Origin: SSEF01 sp964604195
GTDB lineage: Bacteria > Patescibacteriota > Minisyncoccia > Moranbacterales > UBA1568
Direction: 5' to 3'
Length of the DNA stretch: 24,214 nucleotides
NCBI GenBank assembly: GCA_964604195.1
Contig: CAZRXW010000014.1
Span: forward strand, 1 to 24,214
This document shows, in pieces, positions 7,718-15,310 of this stretch. Made by a program: the position numbers and the translations under genes. Within the stretch, counting starts at the first letter, position 1; each line of letters opens with the position of its first letter. A model generated the notes under the pieces. The model saw only the letters and a list, made by a program, of their open reading frames with translations, was not told the origin of the DNA and did no database searches.

Positions 7718-7764
7718 AGCCCAATGGTTGCCTGATTGGCTTTTTCGCTCCATCATGCAACCAT
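7718..7764 (+). terminator. Terminator after rpsU with a competing second hairpin
   Basis: AGCCCAAT (7718-7725) pairs with ATTGGCT (7735-7741) with one bulged C, followed by a five-T run at 7741-7745. The loop half ATGGTTGC (7724-7731) can instead pair with GCAACCAT (7757-7764), 8 perfect base pairs. The two structures exclude each other, as in attenuators, and the yqeY-type gene starts at 7794. Confidence 0.5.
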
Positions 7765-7793
7765 GAAGCAAGGTCATCATTCAATATTTTTCT

Positions 7794-8252
7794 ATGTCGC
7801 TTATTATTGATATCAACGAAGAGCTTAAAGATGCCATGAAAACTGGCGCTACCGAAAAGCGTGATACGCTCCGGTTTCTTCAGAGTGCTCTCAAGAATGT
7901 GGCTATTGAAAAACGAAAACCAGTGGCTGAGTTTACTGACGCTGAAGTACAGGAAGTAGTAAAGCGATTGGTGAAGCAGCGCAAGGATAGCATCGATCAG
8001 TACCAAGCTGGTGGCCGGGCTGATCTCGTTGCCAAGGAAGAATCTGAGCTCGCTTTTCTCTCTCTCTATCTTCCCACTATGCTGTCACAGGAGGCAACCG
8101 AAGTATTGGTTGACCGTATTATCAGCGATCTTGGAACAGTAACGGCCAAAGATATGGGCAAGGTTATGGGAGCGGTCATGAAAGAAAGTGTTGGTCAAGC
8201 AGATGGCACGCTTGTTCGTGAGGTAGTGGCCAAACGTCTTGCTGCTCAGTAG
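7794..8252 (+). CDS. YqeY/GatB-like domain protein
   Basis: This family carries the helical domain also found at the C-terminus of GatB, the amidotransferase subunit that binds tRNA. As a stand-alone protein its role is not settled. Visible hallmarks are KRDTLRFLQSALKN near the start, KRLVKQRKDSI.QY..GGR in the middle, ELAFLSLYLP, and the C-terminal KDMGKVMGAVM. Length (152 aa) is typical for YqeY. ybeY starts 2 bases after its stop codon, so the two are co-transcribed. Confidence 0.9.
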   Translation: MSLIIDINEELKDAMKTGATEKRDTLRFLQSALKNVAIEKRKPVAEFTDAEVQEVVKRLVKQRKDSIDQYQAGGRADLVAKEESELAFLSLYLPTMLSQEATEVLVDRIISDLGTVTAKDMGKVMGAVMKESVGQADGTLVREVVAKRLAAQ

Positions 8253-8254
8253 GT

Positions 8255-8722
8255 ATGCGGGTTGTTTTGTCTCTAGCTTCGGTTCCCCCGTCTGGTCTCA
8301 GTAAAGATACTTTGCGAGAGGTAGTGAAAGCTACTTGTCTCGCTGCCTTTCCGACGGTTTTCCAAAGAAAAGGCAAGGGGGTTCGACTAGAAGTAGCGAT
8401 CGTAGATGATCGCGAAATTCAAATACTCAATCGAACTTATCGGGGGAAGGACAAACCAACTGACGTTCTCTCCTTCGGTGATTTTGAGAGTAGACAGAGT
8501 GTCAAACTCGCTCCATCGGCAACGCTTGATCTTGGCACATTAGTCCTCTCACATCCTTTTATTGATCGTTCAGCCAAAGAAGATGGTGTATCATGGGAGA
8601 GGGAATTTATGTACGTTTTTTCTCATGGTGTGCTCCATCTGTTGGGTTTTGACCATGAAGAAGAAATGTTTACTATTCAGGATAGGATTACTGATCAGTT
8701 TGCCCCATTAGGGAAAAAATAA
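8255..8722 (+). CDS. ybeY: Endoribonuclease YbeY (rRNA maturation factor)
   Basis: YbeY is a metal-dependent RNase used in 16S rRNA 3'-end maturation and ribosome quality control. The metal site is intact in HGVLHLLGFDH, matching the family pattern HGxLHLxGxDH, and the preceding NRTYRGKDKPTDVLSFG segment is also diagnostic. Length (155 aa) is normal. It follows the YqeY-type gene by 2 bases and precedes the lipid kinase gene, a common order in bacteria (ybeY next to dgkA). Confidence 0.95.
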   Translation: MRVVLSLASVPPSGLSKDTLREVVKATCLAAFPTVFQRKGKGVRLEVAIVDDREIQILNRTYRGKDKPTDVLSFGDFESRQSVKLAPSATLDLGTLVLSHPFIDRSAKEDGVSWEREFMYVFSHGVLHLLGFDHEEEMFTIQDRITDQFAPLGKK

Positions 8723-8810
8723 GCGTCATGGTAGCGCTTGAAGTTCTGTCGTTCGTCCCAAAAGAAAGAAGACTTTCTCTGGCGTGTTCACTAGGAAATA
8801 TAAAAATCGT

Positions 8811-9188
8811 ATGATGTTTCTCAAGATTTTTGCTCGCAGCTTGCGACATGCTCTCGCTGGTATCCGCTATGCTTTCCGGGAGGAGCGTAACTTTCAGATT
8901 GAAATCGTTTTGGCTATCGCTGCACTTGGACTGGCCTTCTTTTTGCCGTTGTCATCGGTAGAGCGCGCCGTTATTTTTCTTTTGGTAGGATTTATTCTTT
9001 CACTCGAACTTATCAATACGGCCTTTGAAAGACTACTCGATCTTCTCAAGCCTCGCGTGCATCCATATGTCAAAGTGGTGAAAGATGTGGTTGCTGGATC
9101 GGTACTTCTTGGTTCACTCTCTGCTCTTGCGGTGGGTATGTATATCTTTTGGCCGTATATCTGGCAGACAATTTGGTTGTATTCATAG
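8811..9188 (+). CDS. dgkA: DgkA-type diacylglycerol/undecaprenol kinase
   Basis: This small integral membrane kinase phosphorylates a lipid alcohol. In Gram-positive-type cells the substrate is undecaprenol, and the neighbouring LCP protein also relies on undecaprenyl carriers. Motifs present are FREERNFQIE near the N-terminus and ELINTAFERLLDL with the conserved Glu. Three hydrophobic helices lie at about residues 31-47, 52-69 and 94-118. I start at ATG 8811 (125 aa); ATG 8814 or an upstream GTG at 8784 are alternatives and no SD site decides. The substrate is inferred from family and context. Confidence 0.9.
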   Translation: MMFLKIFARSLRHALAGIRYAFREERNFQIEIVLAIAALGLAFFLPLSSVERAVIFLLVGFILSLELINTAFERLLDLLKPRVHPYVKVVKDVVAGSVLLGSLSALAVGMYIFWPYIWQTIWLYS

Positions 9189-9235
9189 ATGGATAGCTCT
9201 GGATGAGGAGGGGAGCAGTTCTTCTTTTTTGAGAG

Positions 9236-9268
9236 CACTACACTGATCGCCTTGTGTAGTGGTATAAT
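9236..9268 (+). promoter_or_regulatory. Extended -10 promoter of ftsA with abutting inverted repeat
   Basis: TGGTATAAT at 9260-9268 is a TGn-extended -10 box with perfect TATAAT (9263-9268). CACTACAC (9236-9243) and GTGTAGTG (9254-9261) are perfect inverted 8-mers with a 10-base centre, ending against the -10 and covering the -35 position, where no -35 consensus is seen. No T run follows, so a terminator for dgkA is unlikely. It resembles an operator or activator site for ftsA. Confidence 0.6.
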
Positions 9269-9326
9269 AATGCGCATGCACCCCTCGCGCTCATTGTTGC
9301 GTAAGTTGGGGAAGAGTTTTCTTTAT

Positions 9327-10592
9327 ATGTCGAAAAAAAATACGATTGTTGGACTAGATATTGGCACTGCTACAGTACGAGCGGTGATTGCTGAGGTACC
9401 GAGAGATGGGAGTATCCCTCGAGTGATTGGTGTGGGTACAGTACCTTCTGTTGGGATACGCCGCGGTATTGTTGTTCAGCCAGAAGAAGTGGCCAAGACG
9501 GTCCATATCGCTCTTTCGTCAGCCGAGCGTATGGCGGGTGTTCCGGCAGATTATGTCACCGCGTCAGTGTCGGGGACAGAACTTTTTTCACTTCTTACCC
9601 AGGGGGTAGTGGCAGTAGGGAAATCGGATGGTGAGGTAACCGAAGAGGATCTCGAAAGATTGGTAGAAGAAACACAGTCCCGAACGGTTCTTTCACCGAA
9701 TAAAGAAATTTTGCACGTAGTACCCCAGTCTTATCGTTTGGATGATGAATCCAATATCAAAGATCCGATAGGTTTGCGAGGAGTAAGACTCGAAGTATCC
9801 GCTCTTGTTATTGGTACAGCAAGCAATCATCTCAAGAATCTCACGAGAAGTCTCGAGTTAGCAGGGATTGGTTCACATCATTTTATAGCAGAACCATTGG
9901 CTTCAGCAGAAGCAGTGCTCTCGCCCAAGCAAAAAGAGCTCGGAGTGGTGGTGGTCAATCTTGGCGCTAGTACTACAACGCTCTCGGTATTTGAGGATGG
10001 CGATCTTCTCCATCTCGCAGTGCTCCCGATGGGTGGGGTTCATGTGACCAACGATATTGCTATTGGTCTCCGGACTTCGATTGATGTGGCCGAAGCAATC
10101 AAACGAGAGTATGGCCATGCTGTTCCGAGCGAGGTCAATAAAAAAGAAGAAATTGATCTTTCGGGTTTTGATTCTCAAGAAAACGACATGGTGTCGCGTC
10201 ATCACATTGCCGAAGTGATCGAAGCGAGACTCGAAGAAATTCTCCATTACGTCAATCTTGAACTCAAAGGTATCAATCGTGAAGCGCTTCTCCCAGCCGG
10301 TGTTGTTCTTACGGGAGGTGGAGCACTCATTCCTGGACTCGTTGATCTCGCGAAGAAGAAACTTCGTCTTCCAGCCCAGATCGGTTATCCTAAACCACTC
10401 GGTGGCATTCTCGATCAAGTAGATGGTCCAGCTTTTGCAACGATGGTTGGTCTTCTCTTCCTTGCCTTGGAAGAAGGAACACAAGCACACAAGGGCCTCC
10501 GTGATGCTGCCAAAATTTTTGATGCCATGCCTGAGCAGATGAAAGATGGTTTCCAGAAAGCACAGCAACTTTTCAAACGTTTTTTGCCATAA
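9327..10592 (+). CDS. ftsA: Cell division protein FtsA
   Basis: FtsA is an actin-like ATPase that anchors FtsZ filaments to the membrane. The phosphate-1 motif GLDIGTATVRA opens the protein, the SHS2/1C region follows, and phosphate-2 (VVNLGASTTTLSVFEDGDL) and the adenosine motif (LTGGGALIPG) are clear. The C-terminal end QKAQQLFKRFLP fits an amphipathic membrane-targeting helix. The open frame begins at 9252, but ATG 9327 places the family's usual N-terminus (MSKKNTIVGLDIG) first, giving 421 aa. The ftsZ gene follows on the same strand after a 229-base gap that holds its own promoter. Confidence 0.95.
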   Translation: MSKKNTIVGLDIGTATVRAVIAEVPRDGSIPRVIGVGTVPSVGIRRGIVVQPEEVAKTVHIALSSAERMAGVPADYVTASVSGTELFSLLTQGVVAVGKSDGEVTEEDLERLVEETQSRTVLSPNKEILHVVPQSYRLDDESNIKDPIGLRGVRLEVSALVIGTASNHLKNLTRSLELAGIGSHHFIAEPLASAEAVLSPKQKELGVVVVNLGASTTTLSVFEDGDLLHLAVLPMGGVHVTNDIAIGLRTSIDVAEAIKREYGHAVPSEVNKKEEIDLSGFDSQENDMVSRHHIAEVIEARLEEILHYVNLELKGINREALLPAGVVLTGGGALIPGLVDLAKKKLRLPAQIGYPKPLGGILDQVDGPAFATMVGLLFLALEEGTQAHKGLRDAAKIFDAMPEQMKDGFQKAQQLFKRFLP

Positions 10593-10688
10593 AGGAGAGA
10601 AGAAAAGACAAATCCCTCGCTAGTTTCTGCGGCTGATTTTTCCCTTGCTCTAGCGCTTTTCGCCATTTTCTGGTGGAATTTTGCGGGA

Positions 10689-10717
10689 TTGACATGGCCT
10701 CTCTCGGCATGATAGAG
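10689..10717 (+). promoter_or_regulatory. Probable promoter for ftsZ
   Basis: A perfect TTGACA lies at 10689-10694. The -10 is imperfect: GATAGA at 10711-10716 with a 16-base spacer is the best candidate. The leader to ATG 10822 would be about 100 bases, so ftsZ can be made independently of ftsA. Confidence 0.45.
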
Positions 10718-10821
10718 TGGTTCATCGAGCGGGTGAGGTATCTCTTTCGAGAGATTCGGGAGATGAGCTTTCTTGCCTACTCTTTATATACACTCTAATT
10801 GACGCTTTCCGCCGCACTCAT

Positions 10822-12069
10822 ATGGCTGAAATCAAACCCGACATCGAAACCTTTGCCAAAATTAAAGTCGTCGGTGTTGGAGGATCGGGCGGCAATGCTA
10901 TTTCTCGGATGATTGATGCCAAGATCAAAGGCGTCGAGTTTGTGGCGATCAATACTGATGCGCAGGCTCTCCATCATTCCAAGGCGCAGGAAAAAATTCA
11001 TATTGGAAAAAATTTGACCAAAGGACTCGGGGCGGGGATGAATCCAGAGATTGGTCGTCAGGCAGCTGAAGAAAATCGTGATGAAATCCAGGAAGTTCTC
11101 AAGGGTGCTGACATGGTGTTCGTCACTTGCGGTCTCGGTGGTGGAACGGGTTCGGGAGCAGCGCCTATTGTAGCTGAGACAGCCAAGGAGCTTGGAGCTC
11201 TTACTGTGGGAGTGGTGACTCGCCCATTTGCGTTCGAGGGTTCACAGCGTCGCGCGATTGCTGAAGAGAGCCTCAATAATCTTAAGGATCGTGTCGATAC
11301 GCTCATTACTATTCCCAATGACAAACTCCTTTCTATTATCGATCGTAAGACCACCCTTATCAGTGCCTTCCGTATCGTCGATGATGTACTTCGCCAAGGT
11401 GTCCAGGGTATTTCCGATCTCATCACCAAGCCTGGTATCGTCAACGTTGACTTTGCTGATGTGCGGGCAATTATGCAGGATTCCGGATCAGCGCTCATGG
11501 GTATCGGTATAGCGAGTGGTGAGAACCGCGCTACCGAAGCGGCTCGGGCCGCTATCAACTCGCCCCTCCTTGAACTCTCTATCGATGGAGCCAAGGGAGT
11601 CCTCTTCAATATTTCTGGCTCATCCGATCTCTCGATGCTCGAGATCAACGAGGCAGCGACGATTATTACCGAAACCATTGATCCCAATGCCAAGGTTATC
11701 TTTGGTGCTGTGGTGGATGAACAGATTCGGAAGGGCGAGGTCCAGATCACGGTGGTGGCAACTGGCTTTGACAGCAATAAGAATGAGCTTCCGATTGGTC
11801 TCGTCAACCGTGCCAAGCCGACTATTAGTTCGGCGATGAACGCTGCCCCAGCTGCGCCTATCCGCATTTCGCAGGGGCGCGACGAAGCCCCCGAAGAGGA
11901 ACCAGAAGACAATATTATTTTTCCGACAAGAAAAATCGAGCCTACCCCGATGATTATCGAAGAGAAAATCCAGCCCAAGAGTTTTACCCTTCGGCAGGAA
12001 TCCAAAGATATTGTGGAGGAAGAAGATCTGGAGATTCCAGCCTTCATCCGCCGTAAAATGAAGAAATAA
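10822..12069 (+). CDS. ftsZ: Cell division GTPase FtsZ
   Basis: FtsZ is the tubulin-like GTPase that forms the division ring. Seen in order: VVGVGGSGGNA, the GTP signature GGGTGSGAAP, the T7 synergy loop NVDFADVRAIM needed for GTP hydrolysis between subunits, a disordered acidic linker (about residues 345-395), and the conserved C-terminal peptide DLEIPAFIRRKMKK that binds FtsA. The frame is open from 10717, but the start at ATG 10822 (MAEIKPDIETF) gives the normal N-terminus and 415 aa. The intact C-terminal peptide fits with FtsA being encoded next door. Confidence 0.97.
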   Translation: MAEIKPDIETFAKIKVVGVGGSGGNAISRMIDAKIKGVEFVAINTDAQALHHSKAQEKIHIGKNLTKGLGAGMNPEIGRQAAEENRDEIQEVLKGADMVFVTCGLGGGTGSGAAPIVAETAKELGALTVGVVTRPFAFEGSQRRAIAEESLNNLKDRVDTLITIPNDKLLSIIDRKTTLISAFRIVDDVLRQGVQGISDLITKPGIVNVDFADVRAIMQDSGSALMGIGIASGENRATEAARAAINSPLLELSIDGAKGVLFNISGSSDLSMLEINEAATIITETIDPNAKVIFGAVVDEQIRKGEVQITVVATGFDSNKNELPIGLVNRAKPTISSAMNAAPAAPIRISQGRDEAPEEEPEDNIIFPTRKIEPTPMIIEEKIQPKSFTLRQESKDIVEEEDLEIPAFIRRKMKK

Positions 12070-12093
12070 GTACAAAACTTAGTGAACTATATG

Positions 12094-12119
12094 ACTCGAG
12101 CTCTCCCTCGGGTTTTGAT
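12094..12119 (+). terminator. Terminator after ftsZ
   Basis: ACTCGAG (12094-12100) pairs with CTCGGGT (12107-12113) with one T-G wobble and a 6-base loop, followed by TTTTGATTT. Confidence 0.65.
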
Positions 12120-12238
12120 TTATCCATGACCGTAGATGATGGGTCGCTTGGGTATATCCCGGTCGGCCCTCGAACTTTTTTACACAACAGAAGCGTCAGA
12201 ATTTTTTCGATATGCTTCCCCAAAGAGGGGTCGGGCGG

Positions 12239-12244
12239 TACAAT
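12239..12244 (+). promoter_or_regulatory. Possible -10 box upstream of the Clp-type ATPase
   Basis: TACAAT at 12239-12244 is a good -10, but the 17-base-distant -35 (TTCCCC) is poor. A small hairpin CCCC-AAAGA-GGGG (12218-12230) lies between. The 234-base gap 12070-12303 holds nothing else I can support beyond the ftsZ terminator. Confidence 0.3.
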
Positions 12245-12303
12245 GAGAACAAAGACATATCAACACCCATACATTTTTTTCTCTGGTACTACACAACTGG
12301 TAT

Positions 12304-14718
12304 TTGGGTATTTTTCGGATCGCTGGTAATGCTGTCCGTTATACTGCGCATCGGTTTAATATTTTCGAACTCTTACTAACTCTTTTTTCGCCATGGAAGC
12401 GAGACGTGAGTCATGATACCTGGCGAGGATTTCATCCGGTGCTGTGGCTGGAAGCATTCACCAATAATCTTGTCGTCCGTCTCTTGGGAAGTATCGTCCG
12501 TTCTGTCGTCATAGCGACTGGTCTCATCGTGGTGCTTTTTACTTTGATCGTAGCAGTACTTTTGGCGAGTGTCGCGGGGATGGCCCCTCTCCTGGTTTTG
12601 GGTGGAGCCTTCGTATTAGGGATGAAGTTTGGACCAATCACTGGCGGTATTCTGTTTGCATTTTCTTTGGTGATAGTTATTACCGCCCTCTTTGGTTGGC
12701 GTGATCATATACGGCGGCACACAGACTATAGCCTTAGGCCAGAGCGGACACCTTGGCGGGAGCGGGTCGTGATGCGTCTGGGGCTTCCTCCAAAAAGTTT
12801 TTCCCCTGAACTCTTTCGATCCAAAGAAGCTCGAGAGGCCTTTCTTCTGGAACAGAATATTGATCCTACTCTGTATGATGAGGCCTGGAAATTGGAAGGA
12901 GAGCGTTATCAAAATATTCAAGAAGAAAAACGTTTTTGGGATTGGTCTCACCTGAGGCGGGCTCCACGCATTGGGAAATACTGGCAATATGCCTATACCT
13001 CTCACCTCGATCGATATGTGACCGATCTCTCTGAAGGTGACTTTTCGAATTATCGTGATCACGAATCGATTGGTCGTGAATCTCTCTTGGAGATGCTCGC
13101 TCTTACGCTCAGTCGACCAACAGAAAGCAGTGCCATCCTTATAGGAGATCCTGGTATTGGGAAACGCTCACTGATTCATATTCTGGCCAAACATGTTCGG
13201 GAAAATGTGTACCCTGACCAGGCTGTTGGTGATGCGAGGATTGTTTTTTTTGATGTAGGGCAGCTTATTTCCGATGGTCGGAGTCAGGGAATTGATCCCA
13301 AGAGTCTCTTGCGTGATGCTCTCAATCAGGCAGTGTATGCCGGGAACGTCATTTTGGTTATCGAAAACATTGAGCTGTATCTCGATCCAACGAGTGATCT
13401 CGCGATGGCCGAGGTGCTGCACGAATATTTGCCTTATCCAACCTGTCGTATTATTGGTTTGATGACGAGTGAGGCCTATCACACGATTGGTCAGCATCAA
13501 ATACCAGCCCTCAAGTATTTTGAGGCTATTCAGGTACCGGAGCCTAATCAAGAAGCAGTATTGTCTATCTTGCTTGATATCTTTCGATCACTTGAGTCTA
13601 AACGACCGGTTTTTACGCTCCAAGCACTTCACAAGATTTATGATTCAGCGGAGCGCTACAATTGGGAGCGACCATTTCCTGAACGGGCTATCGATTTGGC
13701 ACAAGAGGTGCTGGTGTATTGGGAGAAACATCCCGAGCTCCCATTTATTACTCACGTAACTGTGGAGGACTTTCTCGAAGCCAAGTCAGGTATCCCTATG
13801 GGCGAGGCTACAAAAGAAGAAAAAGAGAAGCTGCTCAACCTCGAGATACTGCTGCATGAGCGGGTTATTGGTCAAAAAGAAGCTATCAAGCAAATTGCTG
13901 AAGCCTTTCGTAAGGTGCGAGCCGGGCTCGGGAATGATAAGAAACCGATTGGTTCTTTTCTCTTTTTGGGTCCAACGGGTGTAGGAAAAACGGAGACAGC
14001 CAAGGCACTCGCGGCAGTGTACTTTGGTGATGAGGAGCGGATGGTGCGGCTTGATATGAGTGAGTTTCAAACACCTCAGTCTATAGCCGAGCTCATTGGT
14101 TCGGCCGAGCTCAATGTCAAAGGTCGGATGACGACACTTATACAGGAACACCCGTATTCTATTTTGCTGCTCGATGAACTCGAAAAAGCCTATCCGAGAG
14201 CGCTGGATCTTTTCCTGCAGATTCTCGATGAGGGTTTTGTCACTGATGGATTTGGTCATAAGGTTAACTTTAGGAATACGATTGTTATTGCTACCTCCAA
14301 TGCTGGAGCGAGCTTTATTCATGAGATGACTTCCAATGGTCAATTACTCTCTGATATTGAAGATGAGCTCATTGATAAAATTATTGCGGAGGGCTTGTTC
14401 CGTCCAGAATTTCTCAATCGTTTTGATGGAGTTATTTTATTTCAGTCACTTACGCATGAGGAAATGGAAGAGGTGACCAAACTGAAATTGGAGGCTTTTG
14501 CGGCAAAGCTCTATCGAGAAAAAAAGATTACCATGAATTTTACTCCAGAGGCTATTCGGACGATTATTGAGCGTGGGTACAAACCAGAGTTTGGTGCTCG
14601 CTCTATCAATCGGTACATTGCCGACACCGTAGAAGATGCAATCGTCAAACGCCTTCTCGAGGGTAATCTCGCTGATGGTGCCGTAGTGACTTTTACCGAA
14701 GCGGATATCCCAGCCTAA
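12304..14718 (+). CDS. Membrane-anchored ClpC/ClpB-type double AAA+ ATPase
   Basis: This is a two-domain Clp ATPase of 804 aa. Residues about 55-140 form two or three membrane helices in place of the usual Clp N-domain. The first AAA domain (about 260-470) begins with the Clp-like LDRYVTDLS and has Walker A GDPGIGKRS, but its Walker B reads VILVIENIELYL without the usual DE pair, so it may bind and not hydrolyse ATP. The second domain (about 525-800) is intact: Walker A GPTGVGKTE, Walker B LLLDELEKA, sensor ATSNAGA and arginine finger region FRPEFLNRFD. I see no M-domain coiled coil. The TTG start at 12304 is uncertain because the frame is open upstream to 12247 without an ATG. No ClpP lies in the window. 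Confidence 0.88.
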   Translation: MGIFRIAGNAVRYTAHRFNIFELLLTLFSPWKRDVSHDTWRGFHPVLWLEAFTNNLVVRLLGSIVRSVVIATGLIVVLFTLIVAVLLASVAGMAPLLVLGGAFVLGMKFGPITGGILFAFSLVIVITALFGWRDHIRRHTDYSLRPERTPWRERVVMRLGLPPKSFSPELFRSKEAREAFLLEQNIDPTLYDEAWKLEGERYQNIQEEKRFWDWSHLRRAPRIGKYWQYAYTSHLDRYVTDLSEGDFSNYRDHESIGRESLLEMLALTLSRPTESSAILIGDPGIGKRSLIHILAKHVRENVYPDQAVGDARIVFFDVGQLISDGRSQGIDPKSLLRDALNQAVYAGNVILVIENIELYLDPTSDLAMAEVLHEYLPYPTCRIIGLMTSEAYHTIGQHQIPALKYFEAIQVPEPNQEAVLSILLDIFRSLESKRPVFTLQALHKIYDSAERYNWERPFPERAIDLAQEVLVYWEKHPELPFITHVTVEDFLEAKSGIPMGEATKEEKEKLLNLEILLHERVIGQKEAIKQIAEAFRKVRAGLGNDKKPIGSFLFLGPTGVGKTETAKALAAVYFGDEERMVRLDMSEFQTPQSIAELIGSAELNVKGRMTTLIQEHPYSILLLDELEKAYPRALDLFLQILDEGFVTDGFGHKVNFRNTIVIATSNAGASFIHEMTSNGQLLSDIEDELIDKIIAEGLFRPEFLNRFDGVILFQSLTHEEMEEVTKLKLEAFAAKLYREKKITMNFTPEAIRTIIERGYKPEFGARSINRYIADTVEDAIVKRLLEGNLADGAVVTFTEADIPA

Positions 14719-14779
14719 TCTTGCTCGGTTCGGGGACTTTTCTTTTTGACTACTTTTGCTAGAGTAGAGGTCAATATCT

Positions 14780-15235
14780 ATGCGCTGTCCATTTTGTAAC
14801 CATGATGACACTGTAGTAACCGATTCCCGCCAGACACTTGAGGGGAGAGCGGTGCGCCGTCGGCGAGAGTGCCAAGAGTGTCAAGCTCGATTTTCTACCT
14901 ATGAACAGGCGGAGCTTTTTCGAGTGCGGGTAGAAAAGAAAGACGGTCGTCACGAGCCCTATGAACGGAGAAAAATTGAGGCTGGTATCCGCAAGGCTTT
15001 CGAAAAACGTCCTTTTGGTGAGGCCGAGCTCGAACGGCTGCTTGGTTCTATTGAATATACTATTGCTGAACGGGCCAAAAAAAACACTATCAAAAGTCGT
15101 GATATCGGCACTATCGTACTCCAGAAACTCAAAGATATCGATGAGGTGGCCTATATCCGTTTTGCGAGTGTCTATCAGTCGTTTGGGAGTGCTCGTGGAT
15201 TTCGTCGGGCGCTCGAAAAGTTTGACGAAGATTAA
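14780..15235 (+). CDS. nrdR: Transcriptional repressor NrdR
   Basis: NrdR represses ribonucleotide reductase genes according to the ATP/dATP balance. The N-terminal zinc ribbon is complete (Cys3, Cys6, Cys31, Cys34) with the basic run RAVRRRREC that contacts DNA, followed by an ATP-cone (about residues 49-139, VEKKDGRHEPYERRKIEAGI). Length (151 aa) is typical. It lies 61 bases after the Clp ATPase gene and upstream of comEC. No ribonucleotide reductase gene is in view, so its targets are elsewhere. Confidence 0.96.
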   Translation: MRCPFCNHDDTVVTDSRQTLEGRAVRRRRECQECQARFSTYEQAELFRVRVEKKDGRHEPYERRKIEAGIRKAFEKRPFGEAELERLLGSIEYTIAERAKKNTIKSRDIGTIVLQKLKDIDEVAYIRFASVYQSFGSARGFRRALEKFDED

Positions 15236-15248
15236 TTTTTTTCGTCAA
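15222..15248 (+). repeat. Inverted repeat across the nrdR stop codon
   Basis: TTGACGAA (15222-15229) and TTCGTCAA (15241-15248) are perfect inverted 8-mers around an AT-rich loop that contains the stop codon and a T run. It could be a weak terminator or a processing hairpin; no T run follows the stem. Confidence 0.4.
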
Positions 15249-15310
15249 TTTACCAAAACAAAACTCATTGCGATAAAGTGATTTATATTACTAATCCAAG
15301 AGTGAAGGCA

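Noticed and set aside
9205..9230. Weak terminator after dgkA (GAGGAG with CTTCTT and a T run)
   Set aside because: The stem needs two G-T pairs out of six and is too weak to call.
9903..10568. Minus-strand frame opposite ftsA (221 codons)
   Set aside because: It lies wholly within a clearly identified gene and shows no protein-like domain.
11058..12047. Long minus-strand frame opposite ftsZ (329 codons)
   Set aside because: It is a shadow of ftsZ codon use: Ser/Arg/Ile-rich, with no motif, promoter or SD site.
12126..12329. Open frame of 67 codons between ftsZ and the Clp ATPase gene
   Set aside because: It has no SD site, an unconvincing composition, and overlaps the likely promoter and start of the next gene.
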